Under the pieces are notes generated by a model. That model searched no databases, was not told where the DNA came from, and saw nothing but the letters and a program-made list of their open reading frames with translations. Below, one piece after another: positions 58,153-64,000 of a stretch of 64,000 bases of DNA (position 1 is the first letter of the stretch; each line of letters begins with the position of its first letter). The position numbers and the translations under genes were made by a program. This DNA is from Roseateles asaccharophilus (GTDB taxonomy: Bacteria > Pseudomonadota > Gammaproteobacteria > Burkholderiales > Burkholderiaceae_C), in contig NZ_SNXE01000006.1 in the NCBI RefSeq assembly GCF_004362405.1, positions 62,001 through 126,000 of the forward strand, read 5' to 3'.

Positions 58153-58229
58153 TGGCGCGGCTGGCAGGATTCGAACCCACGACCCCTTGGTTCGTAGCCA
58201 AGTACTCTATCCAACTGAGCTACAGCCGC
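58153..58229 (-). tRNA. tRNA-Arg (anticodon ACG), copy 3 in transcription order
   Basis: A 77-base tRNA with encoded CCA. The acceptor GCGGCTG pairs with CAGCCGC, the D-loop is AGTTGGATAGA, the anticodon loop is CTACGAA (ACG; A34 is expected to be edited to inosine) and the T-arm is GTGGGTTCGAATCC. Identical to the next two copies. Confidence 0.97.
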
Positions 58230-58336
58230 ACGACTAAAAACGACTTCAACTTCGGCCAGCGCCTCGTCGTGGTGAGGCATTGACCTGAATGAATCCCGAA
58301 AGTACCCCGGATGACTCCGGGAGGCTCTCGATATTC

Positions 58337-58413
58337 TGGCGCGGCTGGCAGGATTCGAACCCACGACCCCTTGGTTCGTAGCCAAGTACTCTATCCAACT
58401 GAGCTACAGCCGC
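58337..58413 (-). tRNA. tRNA-Arg (anticodon ACG), copy 2
   Basis: Identical 77-base sequence to the flanking copies, with encoded CCA. It lies 184 bases from copy 3 and 186 from copy 1, start to start, as part of a tandem duplicated unit. Confidence 0.97.
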
Positions 58414-58522
58414 ACGACAAAACGATCACATCTTCTTCGGCCAGCATCTCGTCGTGGTGAGACATTGGCCTGAGTTGAATTTCGAATTCCCCCGGGATGG
58501 CTCCCGGATTCCCTCGATATTC

Positions 58523-58599
58523 TGGCGCGGCTGGCAGGATTCGAACCCACGACCCCTTGGTTCGTAGCCAAGTACTCTATCCAACTGAGCTACAGCCGC
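58523..58599 (-). tRNA. tRNA-Arg (anticodon ACG), copy 1 (promoter proximal)
   Basis: Identical 77-base sequence with encoded CCA. A TATAGT -10 element lies 12 bases before its 5' end, so the three genes are probably one transcript. Confidence 0.97.
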
Positions 58600-58610
58600 C
58601 GAAGCCCTCA

Positions 58611-58616
58611 ACTATA
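58611..58616 (-). promoter_or_regulatory. -10 element of the tRNA-Arg array promoter
   Basis: TATAGT on the minus strand (ACTATA on plus), 12 bases upstream of tRNA copy 1. A TGGTCA at the right region (18-base spacing) may be a weak -35. Confidence 0.5.
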
Positions 58617-58669
58617 GCACGCATTGCTTTGCCATGACCAGTATTTGAAGAATTTCTTCATGAATCGGC

Positions 58670-59914
58670 TCAGTGCAAGGTGGCGGCCGCCTCGAAGCAG
58701 CGCGCACGGCGCTCGGCATCGCCGTCGCGATTGGCGAGCTCCGCCAGGCTCAGCCAGCTGCGGCGGCGTGCGGCGGCCGAAAGGCTGCGATCCTCGGCCG
58801 CCTGCTCCAGAGTCAGACGGGCCTTGCCCCAGAGCTGGCGCTCGGCCAGCACATGGCCCAGGGCGTAGGCCAGTTGAGCGTCACGCGGAAAGCGCTGCAC
58901 GGCCGACTCGAGGCGCTGCAACCACTCCGGGCCCAGGCCGGGGGAGGCAGCCACCAGGGCCTCGGCCAGCACCGCGCGCTCGTCGCTGCCCAGCTCATCG
59001 AGCTGATCCCAGAAGGGACGCAGCCAGCCGCGCCCATCCTCCGGCGCACCCAGGCTGGCAGCACATTGAGCCGCCCGCCCCGCCACGAACACATCACGGC
59101 GATCGGAGGCATCCAGCTGTTGCCATACCAGGCGCAGCTGATCCACATCGCGGGCCCCATCCAATGCCTCCGAGGCCAGAGACCGCAGCAAGCCTTGGGC
59201 GGCGACCTTGGAAAAGCCCTGGTGCTTGGCCAGCAGGCGCGCCGTGCGCAGGGCATCGAGGGGCTGCTTGGCCAGGCGAGCGGCCTGCAAGCGCAGGCGC
59301 AGGGCCTGGGTACGGCGTGCAACACCGGGCCCCAGTTCGGCCAGCAGTTCCAGCGCCCGGGAGGCATCGCGATCATCCAGCGCCCATTCGGCCGCCAGCA
59401 GGCGCGCGCCCTCTTCGGAGGCCTTGGCCTGGGGCTCGTTGCGCGCCAGATCGAGGGCCAGACGCAGTTGTTCGTCGCGCCGGCGCTTGTCTTGCAACCG
59501 GTGCGCGCTCTGGGCCGCCAGCAGATGCCCAAGGACCATGAAGGCCGCATCGGGCTGCTCGCCGGTCTGGGCCTGGATGCTGAGCGCGCGCTGCACGGCT
59601 TTTTGTGCCCGCCCGTAGCGAGCACCAAAGAACTCGGACAAGGCCTCGCGCAGGGCCAGCTGCGCACTGCGCTCGCGCTGCGCCAGACGCCATTCGCGCG
59701 CACGCCGAGGCAGGCTGGTCAGGGCGTTGATCGTATGGATCACGGTGACCAAGGCGAAGCAGCTGCCCACCAGCGCCAGGAGGAAAAGGTTCAGCGAGAC
59801 GTCGAGCCGCCAGCCCTTCCAGTAGAAGCTGGCCAGGCCGTCATTGCTGCCCAGGGTCAGGGCGGCCACAACGGCCGCCGCGAAGAGCAGCACCAGCCAG
59901 ATGATTGTGCGCAT
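58670..59914 (-). CDS. hemY: HemY-type inner-membrane TPR protein of the heme cluster
   Basis: A 414-residue protein. Two N-terminal transmembrane segments (about 4-20 IIWLVLLFAAAVVAALTL; about 40-62 VSLNLFLLALVGSCFALVTVIH) are followed by a mostly helical TPR-like domain (RALSIQAQTGEQPDAAFMVLG, ALDDRDASRALELLAEL). This matches the HemY N-terminal domain family. It is not a protoporphyrinogen oxidase despite the shared name. It probably scaffolds or regulates late porphyrin enzymes. Follows hemX by 11 bases. Confidence 0.92.
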   Translation of the reverse strand: MRTIIWLVLLFAAAVVAALTLGSNDGLASFYWKGWRLDVSLNLFLLALVGSCFALVTVIHTINALTSLPRRAREWRLAQRERSAQLALREALSEFFGARYGRAQKAVQRALSIQAQTGEQPDAAFMVLGHLLAAQSAHRLQDKRRRDEQLRLALDLARNEPQAKASEEGARLLAAEWALDDRDASRALELLAELGPGVARRTQALRLRLQAARLAKQPLDALRTARLLAKHQGFSKVAAQGLLRSLASEALDGARDVDQLRLVWQQLDASDRRDVFVAGRAAQCAASLGAPEDGRGWLRPFWDQLDELGSDERAVLAEALVAASPGLGPEWLQRLESAVQRFPRDAQLAYALGHVLAERQLWGKARLTLEQAAEDRSLSAAARRRSWLSLAELANRDGDAERRARCFEAAATLH

Positions 59915-59925
59915 GCGCCCTCCCC

Positions 59926-61044
59926 TCAGCGGCCGCCGGCCGCGGCGGCCAGGGCCGCCAGCGTGTCGTCCGGGCGCGGCACGCTGACCTGCCGGGCCTG
60001 CCCTTGAACTTGGCGCAGCAGCTCCGCGGCGTTCTGGACCTTGCGCGAGCGGCCGTCGAAGTAGCGCTCCAGCAGTTGCAAGGTCTCGCGCAGATCCCCC
60101 TGCGCCGTGTCGTACTGGCGGCTGAGCAAGGCCAGGCGGGCGTTGAGCAGCCGCAGCTTGAGGTTCTCACGCAGGAAGAACGCCTGTTCAGGCGCCAGCA
60201 GCATGGCCTCGGGGTGGTCGATGCGACTGACGCGCAGCAGGGACTTGGCCTCGACCCAGGCCTGGGCACTCCACAGACGCCAGCGCTCGCCGGCTGCGCT
60301 CAGCCACTGCTCCATCAACCCTTCAGCAGCGGATGCGGCCGCGCCGGGCGGCTGGGCCGCCGCGGCAGGCGCTGCCGCACGCGCCGCGCGCGGCGCGCCC
60401 CCGGCGTCCGGGCCGGACTTGTCAGCCATGGCCAGCAAAGGCAGCTCGTCCAGCAGGCGCACCACCTCATCCAGACGTATGGCCAGGGTGGAGACATCAA
60501 CCACGCTCACGGCGCGAACGCGATCCAGATCCCGCACCACGGCGCGGCGCACGCCTTCCAGGCGCGGCTGCTTATAGCGCTGCAGGCGCTCATCGGCCTG
60601 ACGCAGGGCGGCCACCAGGGGCTCGGCGCTGCCGGTGATGCTGGTTTGCTGCAGGGCCACGCGCAGCGAGGCCTCGATATCACCGATCACGTTCTCGTCG
60701 CGCGAGCGCGACATGGACTGGATCAACTCCTCCAGCTGGCCACGCTGTAGCGCGACTTCCGCCAAACGCGCCTCCAGCAGGGCCGTCTTGGCTGCGGTAT
60801 CACGGGTCAGGTCTTGCGCCTGGCGAGCCAGATTGCGGGCTTCGCTGGCCTCGCCCTGGCTGGCCGTTTGGCGCCGGACCAGCTCCTGCTCCAGGTCTTT
60901 GAGACTGGCCTGGCCCTGCCAGGCCAGGCCCAGAGCGGCCAGGGACAGCACGGCCAGACCTAGCGCCACGGGTGGCAACCAGGTCGGAGAGGTCGGGCCG
61001 GCAGCTGGCTCGGGCGGGGCGGGGGGGGAGTTGTTATCGCTCAC
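59926..61044 (-). CDS. hemX: HemX-type membrane protein of the heme cluster
   Basis: A protein of about 372 residues. A short cytoplasmic Pro/Ala segment is followed by one transmembrane helix (WLPPVALGLAVLSLAALGLAW, about 20-42), then a long periplasmic coiled coil (SLKDLEQELVRRQTASQGEA, LARQAQDLTRDTAAKTALLEARLAEV) and a helical domain. This is the HemX architecture, although databases often label it uroporphyrin-III C-methyltransferase; no methyltransferase motifs are present. The start is uncertain: GTG at 61044 (VSDNNSPPAPP) is chosen, with TTG alternatives. It lies just after hemD. Confidence 0.88.
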   Translation of the reverse strand: MSDNNSPPAPPEPAAGPTSPTWLPPVALGLAVLSLAALGLAWQGQASLKDLEQELVRRQTASQGEASEARNLARQAQDLTRDTAAKTALLEARLAEVALQRGQLEELIQSMSRSRDENVIGDIEASLRVALQQTSITGSAEPLVAALRQADERLQRYKQPRLEGVRRAVVRDLDRVRAVSVVDVSTLAIRLDEVVRLLDELPLLAMADKSGPDAGGAPRAARAAAPAAAAQPPGAAASAAEGLMEQWLSAAGERWRLWSAQAWVEAKSLLRVSRIDHPEAMLLAPEQAFFLRENLKLRLLNARLALLSRQYDTAQGDLRETLQLLERYFDGRSRKVQNAAELLRQVQGQARQVSVPRPDDTLAALAAAAGGR

Positions 61045-61078
61045 GATCAAAATTGTAGGGCTGGGGCTCGGCCTCACC

Positions 61079-61855
61079 TCAGCAGGATGCAAAGGCCTGG
61101 GCTACGGCAGCAGCTTCGGGTCGCGCCAAAACCACATGCCCCATACCGAGGGTACGGGCGCGATCAGCGATGCGCGGGTGGGTGGCAATGGCCTGGGCAC
61201 TCGACCAGTCCTGCGCAGGCCCGGCAAGTTGCGCGAGATGCCCGATGGCCTCGGCACTGCTGAAGAGCCAGACATGGGCGGCGGGCTGCGCCAGAGCCTG
61301 GCTCAACAGGGCCTGCTCCGCAGCATCCAGCCGCGGACAGCCACGGCGGTACACGCTCAGGGCCTGCAGGCGGGCGCCGCGCTCCCTGAGACGATCGGCT
61401 AACCATTCGCGTCCGCCCTCGCCGCGCAGCACAAGCGCCAGGCGGCCCTGCCAGTCCTCGCCGGCCAAGAGCGGCCAGAGATGCTCGGAGTCCAGGCTGG
61501 CCGCGTCGGCGGGCGGCTGCACCAGCTGCCCAGCCGGCACGCCGGCCCCCAGCAGGGCCTGGGCGCTGCCAGGCCCCACGGTGGCGGCCAGGGTGGCGGC
61601 CGGCCAGCTCGCGCCCGCGGGCCGCTGGGCAAAGAAACCCGCCACCGCATTGGGGCTCACGAACATGGCCAGGCGCGCCTGCGGCAGCAGGGCCCAGGCC
61701 TGGCGGGCGGCGGCGCCACCATCGGCCGGTGGGGCGATCTCCATCAAGGGCAAGGCCCGCGCCGGCACACCCAGAGCCGTCAGCCGGGCCAGCCAGGCGG
61801 GCGCCTGCGGGCGCGGCCGGGTCAGCAGCAAAAGGCGCGGCGCTTGGGAATTCAT
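61079..61855 (-). CDS. hemD: Uroporphyrinogen-III synthase
   Basis: Cyclises hydroxymethylbilane with inversion of ring D. 258 residues, a weakly conserved family. It starts RLLLLTRPRPQAPAWLARL and contains PNAVAGFF, AATVGPGSAQALLGAGVPA, LVLRGEGGREWLADRLRERGA and VWLFSSAEAIGHLA, the expected blocks. It follows hemC by 28 bases, and position between hemC and hemX confirms it. Confidence 0.93.
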   Translation of the reverse strand: MNSQAPRLLLLTRPRPQAPAWLARLTALGVPARALPLMEIAPPADGGAAARQAWALLPQARLAMFVSPNAVAGFFAQRPAGASWPAATLAATVGPGSAQALLGAGVPAGQLVQPPADAASLDSEHLWPLLAGEDWQGRLALVLRGEGGREWLADRLRERGARLQALSVYRRGCPRLDAAEQALLSQALAQPAAHVWLFSSAEAIGHLAQLAGPAQDWSSAQAIATHPRIADRARTLGMGHVVLARPEAAAVAQAFASC

Positions 61856-61883
61856 GGCCAGACGCCGCCGGGCGCAGCGGCGC

Positions 61884-62831
61884 TCAGACGGCCGCCGGCA
61901 GATAGGCCTGGGCGCCGCGCTCGCGCAGCTGGGCCGCCGCGCGCTCGCCTAGGGCGCGGGCGGCGGCCTCATCGGCCACCGGCTCGGTCAGGCTGAGCTT
62001 GAGCAGGGGCTGGGCATGGTCCTCGGCGTGGCCCAGGGCCACGTCCAGGCGCAGACGGCCGTCGGCCTGCCAGCGGCCATGGGCAGCCAGGGGCATGCTG
62101 CAGCTGCCGCCCAGGGCGCGCGAGACCGCGCGCTCGGCCTGGGTGGCCAGGGAGGTGGGCATATGCACCAGGGCCTGCAGCTCGGCCCTGAGCGCCTGCG
62201 CGTCGGCGCGCAACTCCAGGCCCAGGGCGCCCTGACCGGCACAGGGAATCATCTCGTCCTCGCTGAAGCAGGCGCGGATGCGCTCGCCCAGGCCCAGACG
62301 CTTGAGGCCGGCAGCGGCCAGCACGATGGCGTCGAACTGGCCCTCGTCCAGCTTGCGCAGGCGGGTGTCCAGATTGCCGCGCACCGGCTCGATCTGCAGA
62401 TCCGGCCGCAGGGCCTTGAGCTGCACCACGCGGCGCAGGCTGGAGGTGCCCACGCGCGCGCCCTGGGGCAGGGCCGCCAGATTTTCGTAGCGCGGCGAGA
62501 CGAAGGCGTCGCGCGGGTCCTCGCGCTCCAGGATGGCAGCCAGCTCGAAGCCCTCGGGCAGCTCCATGGGCACATCCTTGAGCGAGTGCACGGCCAGCTG
62601 AGCCCGGCCCTCTTCCAGCGCGGTTTCCAGCTCCTTCACGAACAGGCCCTTGCCGCCCACCTTGGACAGGCTGCGGTCCAGGATCTGATCACCCCGGGTG
62701 GTCATGCCCAGCAGGCTGACGCCCAGGCCTCGCGCCTCCAGCACGGCCTTCACATGCTCGGCCTGCCAAAGTGCCAGGCGGCTCTCGCGGGTGGCGATCA
62801 CCACCGACGAATTTTTCAATGTCTCGGTCAT
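61884..62831 (-). CDS. hemC: Hydroxymethylbilane synthase (porphobilinogen deaminase)
   Basis: Polymerises four porphobilinogens into hydroxymethylbilane. 315 residues. Motifs are [73 protein letters not shown], and the dipyrromethane-cofactor Cys244 in [14 protein letters not shown]. First gene of hemCDXY, divergent from ppc with a 69-base spacer. Confidence 0.97.
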   Translation of the reverse strand: MTETLKNSSVVIATRESRLALWQAEHVKAVLEARGLGVSLLGMTTRGDQILDRSLSKVGGKGLFVKELETALEEGRAQLAVHSLKDVPMELPEGFELAAILEREDPRDAFVSPRYENLAALPQGARVGTSSLRRVVQLKALRPDLQIEPVRGNLDTRLRKLDEGQFDAIVLAAAGLKRLGLGERIRACFSEDEMIPCAGQGALGLELRADAQALRAELQALVHMPTSLATQAERAVSRALGGSCSMPLAAHGRWQADGRLRLDVALGHAEDHAQPLLKLSLTEPVADEAAARALGERAAAQLRERGAQAYLPAAV

Positions 62832-62872
62832 GTCAGCATGCTAGCGCAGTGCGGCAGTGCACAAGAAACTGC

Positions 62873-62916
62873 TACAGTCAGATTCCAGTAACTTCGTTAC
62901 ATGACCATTACGGTCA
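62873..62916. promoter_or_regulatory. Promoter element and paired dyads before ppc
   Basis: TACAGT (62873-62878) is a possible -10 for ppc. Two dyads follow: GTAAC-TTC-GTTAC (62888-62900) and TGACC-ATTAC-GGTCA (62902-62916). The second overlaps the upstream candidate start codon. They could be a regulator site or 5'-leader structure. Confidence 0.4.
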
Positions 62917-64000
62917 CCACCGCACCAAGCCCAGACGAGCCCGCCATGCCCGCACGACCCGCCGCCGCCCAGCCCACGACGACGAAGACTCGCAACAGCA
63001 AGCCCCGAACCAGCACCGCTGGCACCCCGCCCAAGCGCACGCGGGATGACAAGGACCTGCCGCTGCGCGAAGACATCCGGCTACTCGGCCGGGTCCTGGG
63101 AGAGGTGATCCGCGAGCAGGAGGGCCGCGAGGCCTACGAGCTGGTCGAGCAGATCCGCAAGCTCTCCGTGGCCTTCCGCCTCAAGCGTGATGCCCAGGCA
63201 GGAAAGAGCTTCGACAAGCTGCTCAAGAGCCTCTCGGGCGAGCAGACGGTGAGCGTGATTCGCGCCTTCAGCTATTTCTCGCACCTGGCCAATATTGCCG
63301 AGGACCGCCACCATGTGCGCCGCCGCGAGATTCATGAGCGCGCCGGCAGTCTGGCCGCAGGCTCCCTGGGCCATGCCCTGGAGCGCCTGCACGAGGCCGG
63401 CGTGCGCCCCAGCGAGATCGCCAAGACGCTGCAGCACGGCTTCATCTCGCCGGTGCTGACCGCCCACCCCACCGAGGTGCAGCGCAAGAGCATCCTGGAC
63501 GCCGAGCGCGCCATCGCGGAGCTGGTGGAGCAGCGCGACAGCCTGCACACCGAGCGGGAAAAACAGGCCAACGAGGCCCTGATCCGCGCCCGCGTCACCC
63601 AGCTCTGGCAGACGCGCATGCTGCGCTACTCCAAGCTCACCGTGGCCGACGAGATCGAGAACGCGCTCTCCTACTACCACGCCACCTTCCTGCGCCAGAT
63701 CCCGCGTCTGTACACCGAGCTGGAGCAGGCCCTGCCGGGCCATGAGCTCAAGAGCTTTCTGCGCATGGGTCACTGGATTGGCGGCGATCGCGACGGCAAT
63801 CCCAATGTCACGGCCGCCACCCTGCGCCAGGCCCTGCAGCGCCAGAGCGAGGTGGCCCTGCGCCACTACCTGACCGAGCTGCACGAGCTGGGCGCCGAAC
63901 TCTCCATCTCGGCGCGTCTGGCGCAGGTCACGCCCGCCATGCAGGCCCTGGCCGAGCGCAGCCCCGATCGCAACGAGCATCGCCTGGACGAGCCCTACCG
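62901..64000 (+). CDS. ppc: Phosphoenolpyruvate carboxylase, 5' part, cut by window edge
   Basis: Carboxylates phosphoenolpyruvate to oxaloacetate using bicarbonate. The first 366 codons are present, running off the end. A low-complexity basic leader (about 1-50) is followed by [21 protein letters not shown]. The active-site His is in [14 protein letters not shown] (about H189 from this start), and the second conserved block is [16 protein letters not shown]. The ATG at 62901 gives the longest frame. An in-frame ATG at 62946 is a real alternative, because neither has a good ribosome site and dyads surround the first. The ppc/hem divergent order is typical of Burkholderiales. Confidence 0.93.
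   Translation, partial: MTITVTTAPSPDEPAMPARPAAAQPTTTKTRNSKPRTSTAGTPPKRTRDDKDLPLREDIRLLGRVLGEVIREQEGREAYELVEQIRKLSVAFRLKRDAQAGKSFDKLLKSLSGEQTVSVIRAFSYFSHLANIAEDRHHVRRREIHERAGSLAAGSLGHALERLHEAGVRPSEIAKTLQHGFISPVLTAHPTEVQRKSILDAERAIAELVEQRDSLHTEREKQANEALIRARVTQLWQTRMLRYSKLTVADEIENALSYYHATFLRQIPRLYTELEQALPGHELKSFLRMGHWIGGDRDGNPNVTAATLRQALQRQSEVALRHYLTELHELGAELSISARLAQVTPAMQALAERSPDRNEHRLDEPY

Larger units (their letters stand above)
58153..58599 (-). repeat. Tandem triplication of a tRNA-Arg unit (about 185 bases)
   Basis: The two inter-tRNA spacers (58230-58336 and 58414-58522) are clearly homologous. Both contain CGGCCAGC followed by CTCGTCGTGGTGAG, then CATTG and CCTGA, and end CTCGATATTCTGG. 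The whole unit was duplicated, not the tRNA alone. The spacers have diverged by substitutions and a small length change while the tRNAs stayed identical. Confidence 0.9.

Noticed and set aside
58670-59914. Protoporphyrinogen oxidase for the hemY product
   Set aside because: No FAD-binding motif; two transmembrane segments plus TPR-like helices match the proteobacterial HemY family, not the Bacillus oxidase.
59926-61044. Methyltransferase (CysG/CobA-type) activity for the hemX product
   Set aside because: The protein is a one-span coiled-coil protein with no SAM-binding motif; the common database name for HemX is misleading.

Overview
The window is a GC-rich bacterial chromosome segment that fits a Burkholderiales betaproteobacterium of the Roseateles/Leptothrix/Rubrivivax kind. 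The evidence is the very high GC, the gene order ppc / hemC-hemD-hemX-hemY, the block rdgB-rph-PP2C-kinase / yicC-gmk-rpoZ-spoT / greB, a kynBUA operon, and a Burkholderiales-style 2-aminoethylphosphonate operon. The genus assignment is inference. No insertion sequence, prophage, CRISPR array or plasmid function was seen. Coding density is high, and most adjacent same-strand genes overlap by 4 bases or lie within 20 bases of each other.

Layout. 1-5.9 kb: 5' part of prpE, a secreted NlpC/P60 peptidase, an unassigned conserved protein, gcdH with a divergent LysR regulator, and an SbtA/SbtB-type bicarbonate transporter with its PII-like partner. 5.9-18.6 kb (minus strand): a single tight run of 13 genes for aerobic CoA-dependent 2-aminobenzoate (anthranilate) breakdown. 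It holds the fused 2-aminobenzoyl-CoA monooxygenase/reductase, an SDR, a MarR regulator, an enoyl-CoA hydratase, an acyl-CoA dehydrogenase, 2-aminobenzoate-CoA ligase, a five-gene Liv-type ABC importer, a 4HBT thioesterase and a RidA-family protein. 18.8-21.6 kb (plus strand): kynB-kynU-kynA, which converts tryptophan to anthranilate. The two divergent operons together make a tryptophan-to-central-metabolism route.

21.7-28.5 kb: Xaa-Pro aminopeptidase, two small proteins, a LytTR two-component system, and eutBC without microcompartment genes. 28.6-36.3 kb: 2-aminoethylphosphonate import and degradation (EamA-type membrane protein and GntR regulator, then phnS, phnT, a fused permease, phnW, phnX), ended by a strong terminator. 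36.3-41.2 kb: tRNA-Ser(CGA), serS, ispH, fkpB, radC, an Smr-domain gene and a truncated hemoglobin. 41.2-47.4 kb: motility and c-di-GMP signalling (FlhG-like ATPase, diguanylate cyclase, cheR-cheD-cheB, an EAL-CBS-GGDEF protein). 47.4-58.1 kb: housekeeping genes hemW, rdgB, rph, a PP2C phosphatase with a Ser/Thr kinase, yicC, gmk, rpoZ, spoT, greB, and a CoA-transferase family gene. 58.15-58.6 kb: three tandem identical tRNA-Arg(ACG) genes. 58.7-64 kb: hemY, hemX, hemD, hemC and the 5' part of ppc.

The most interesting biology is the linked kyn/abm supercluster. Its RidA-like protein has Met where the substrate-carboxylate-binding Arg of classical RidA should be. That fits a dedicated role on a CoA-thioester enamine intermediate of the anthranilate pathway, which is a hypothesis from sequence and context. 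Other points of note are a perfect 12-base palindrome between the phn regulator and phnS, a LysR-type dyad at gcdH, an 11-bp inverted repeat before cheR, a CRP-like dyad before the EAL-GGDEF gene, and the triplicated tRNA-Arg unit.
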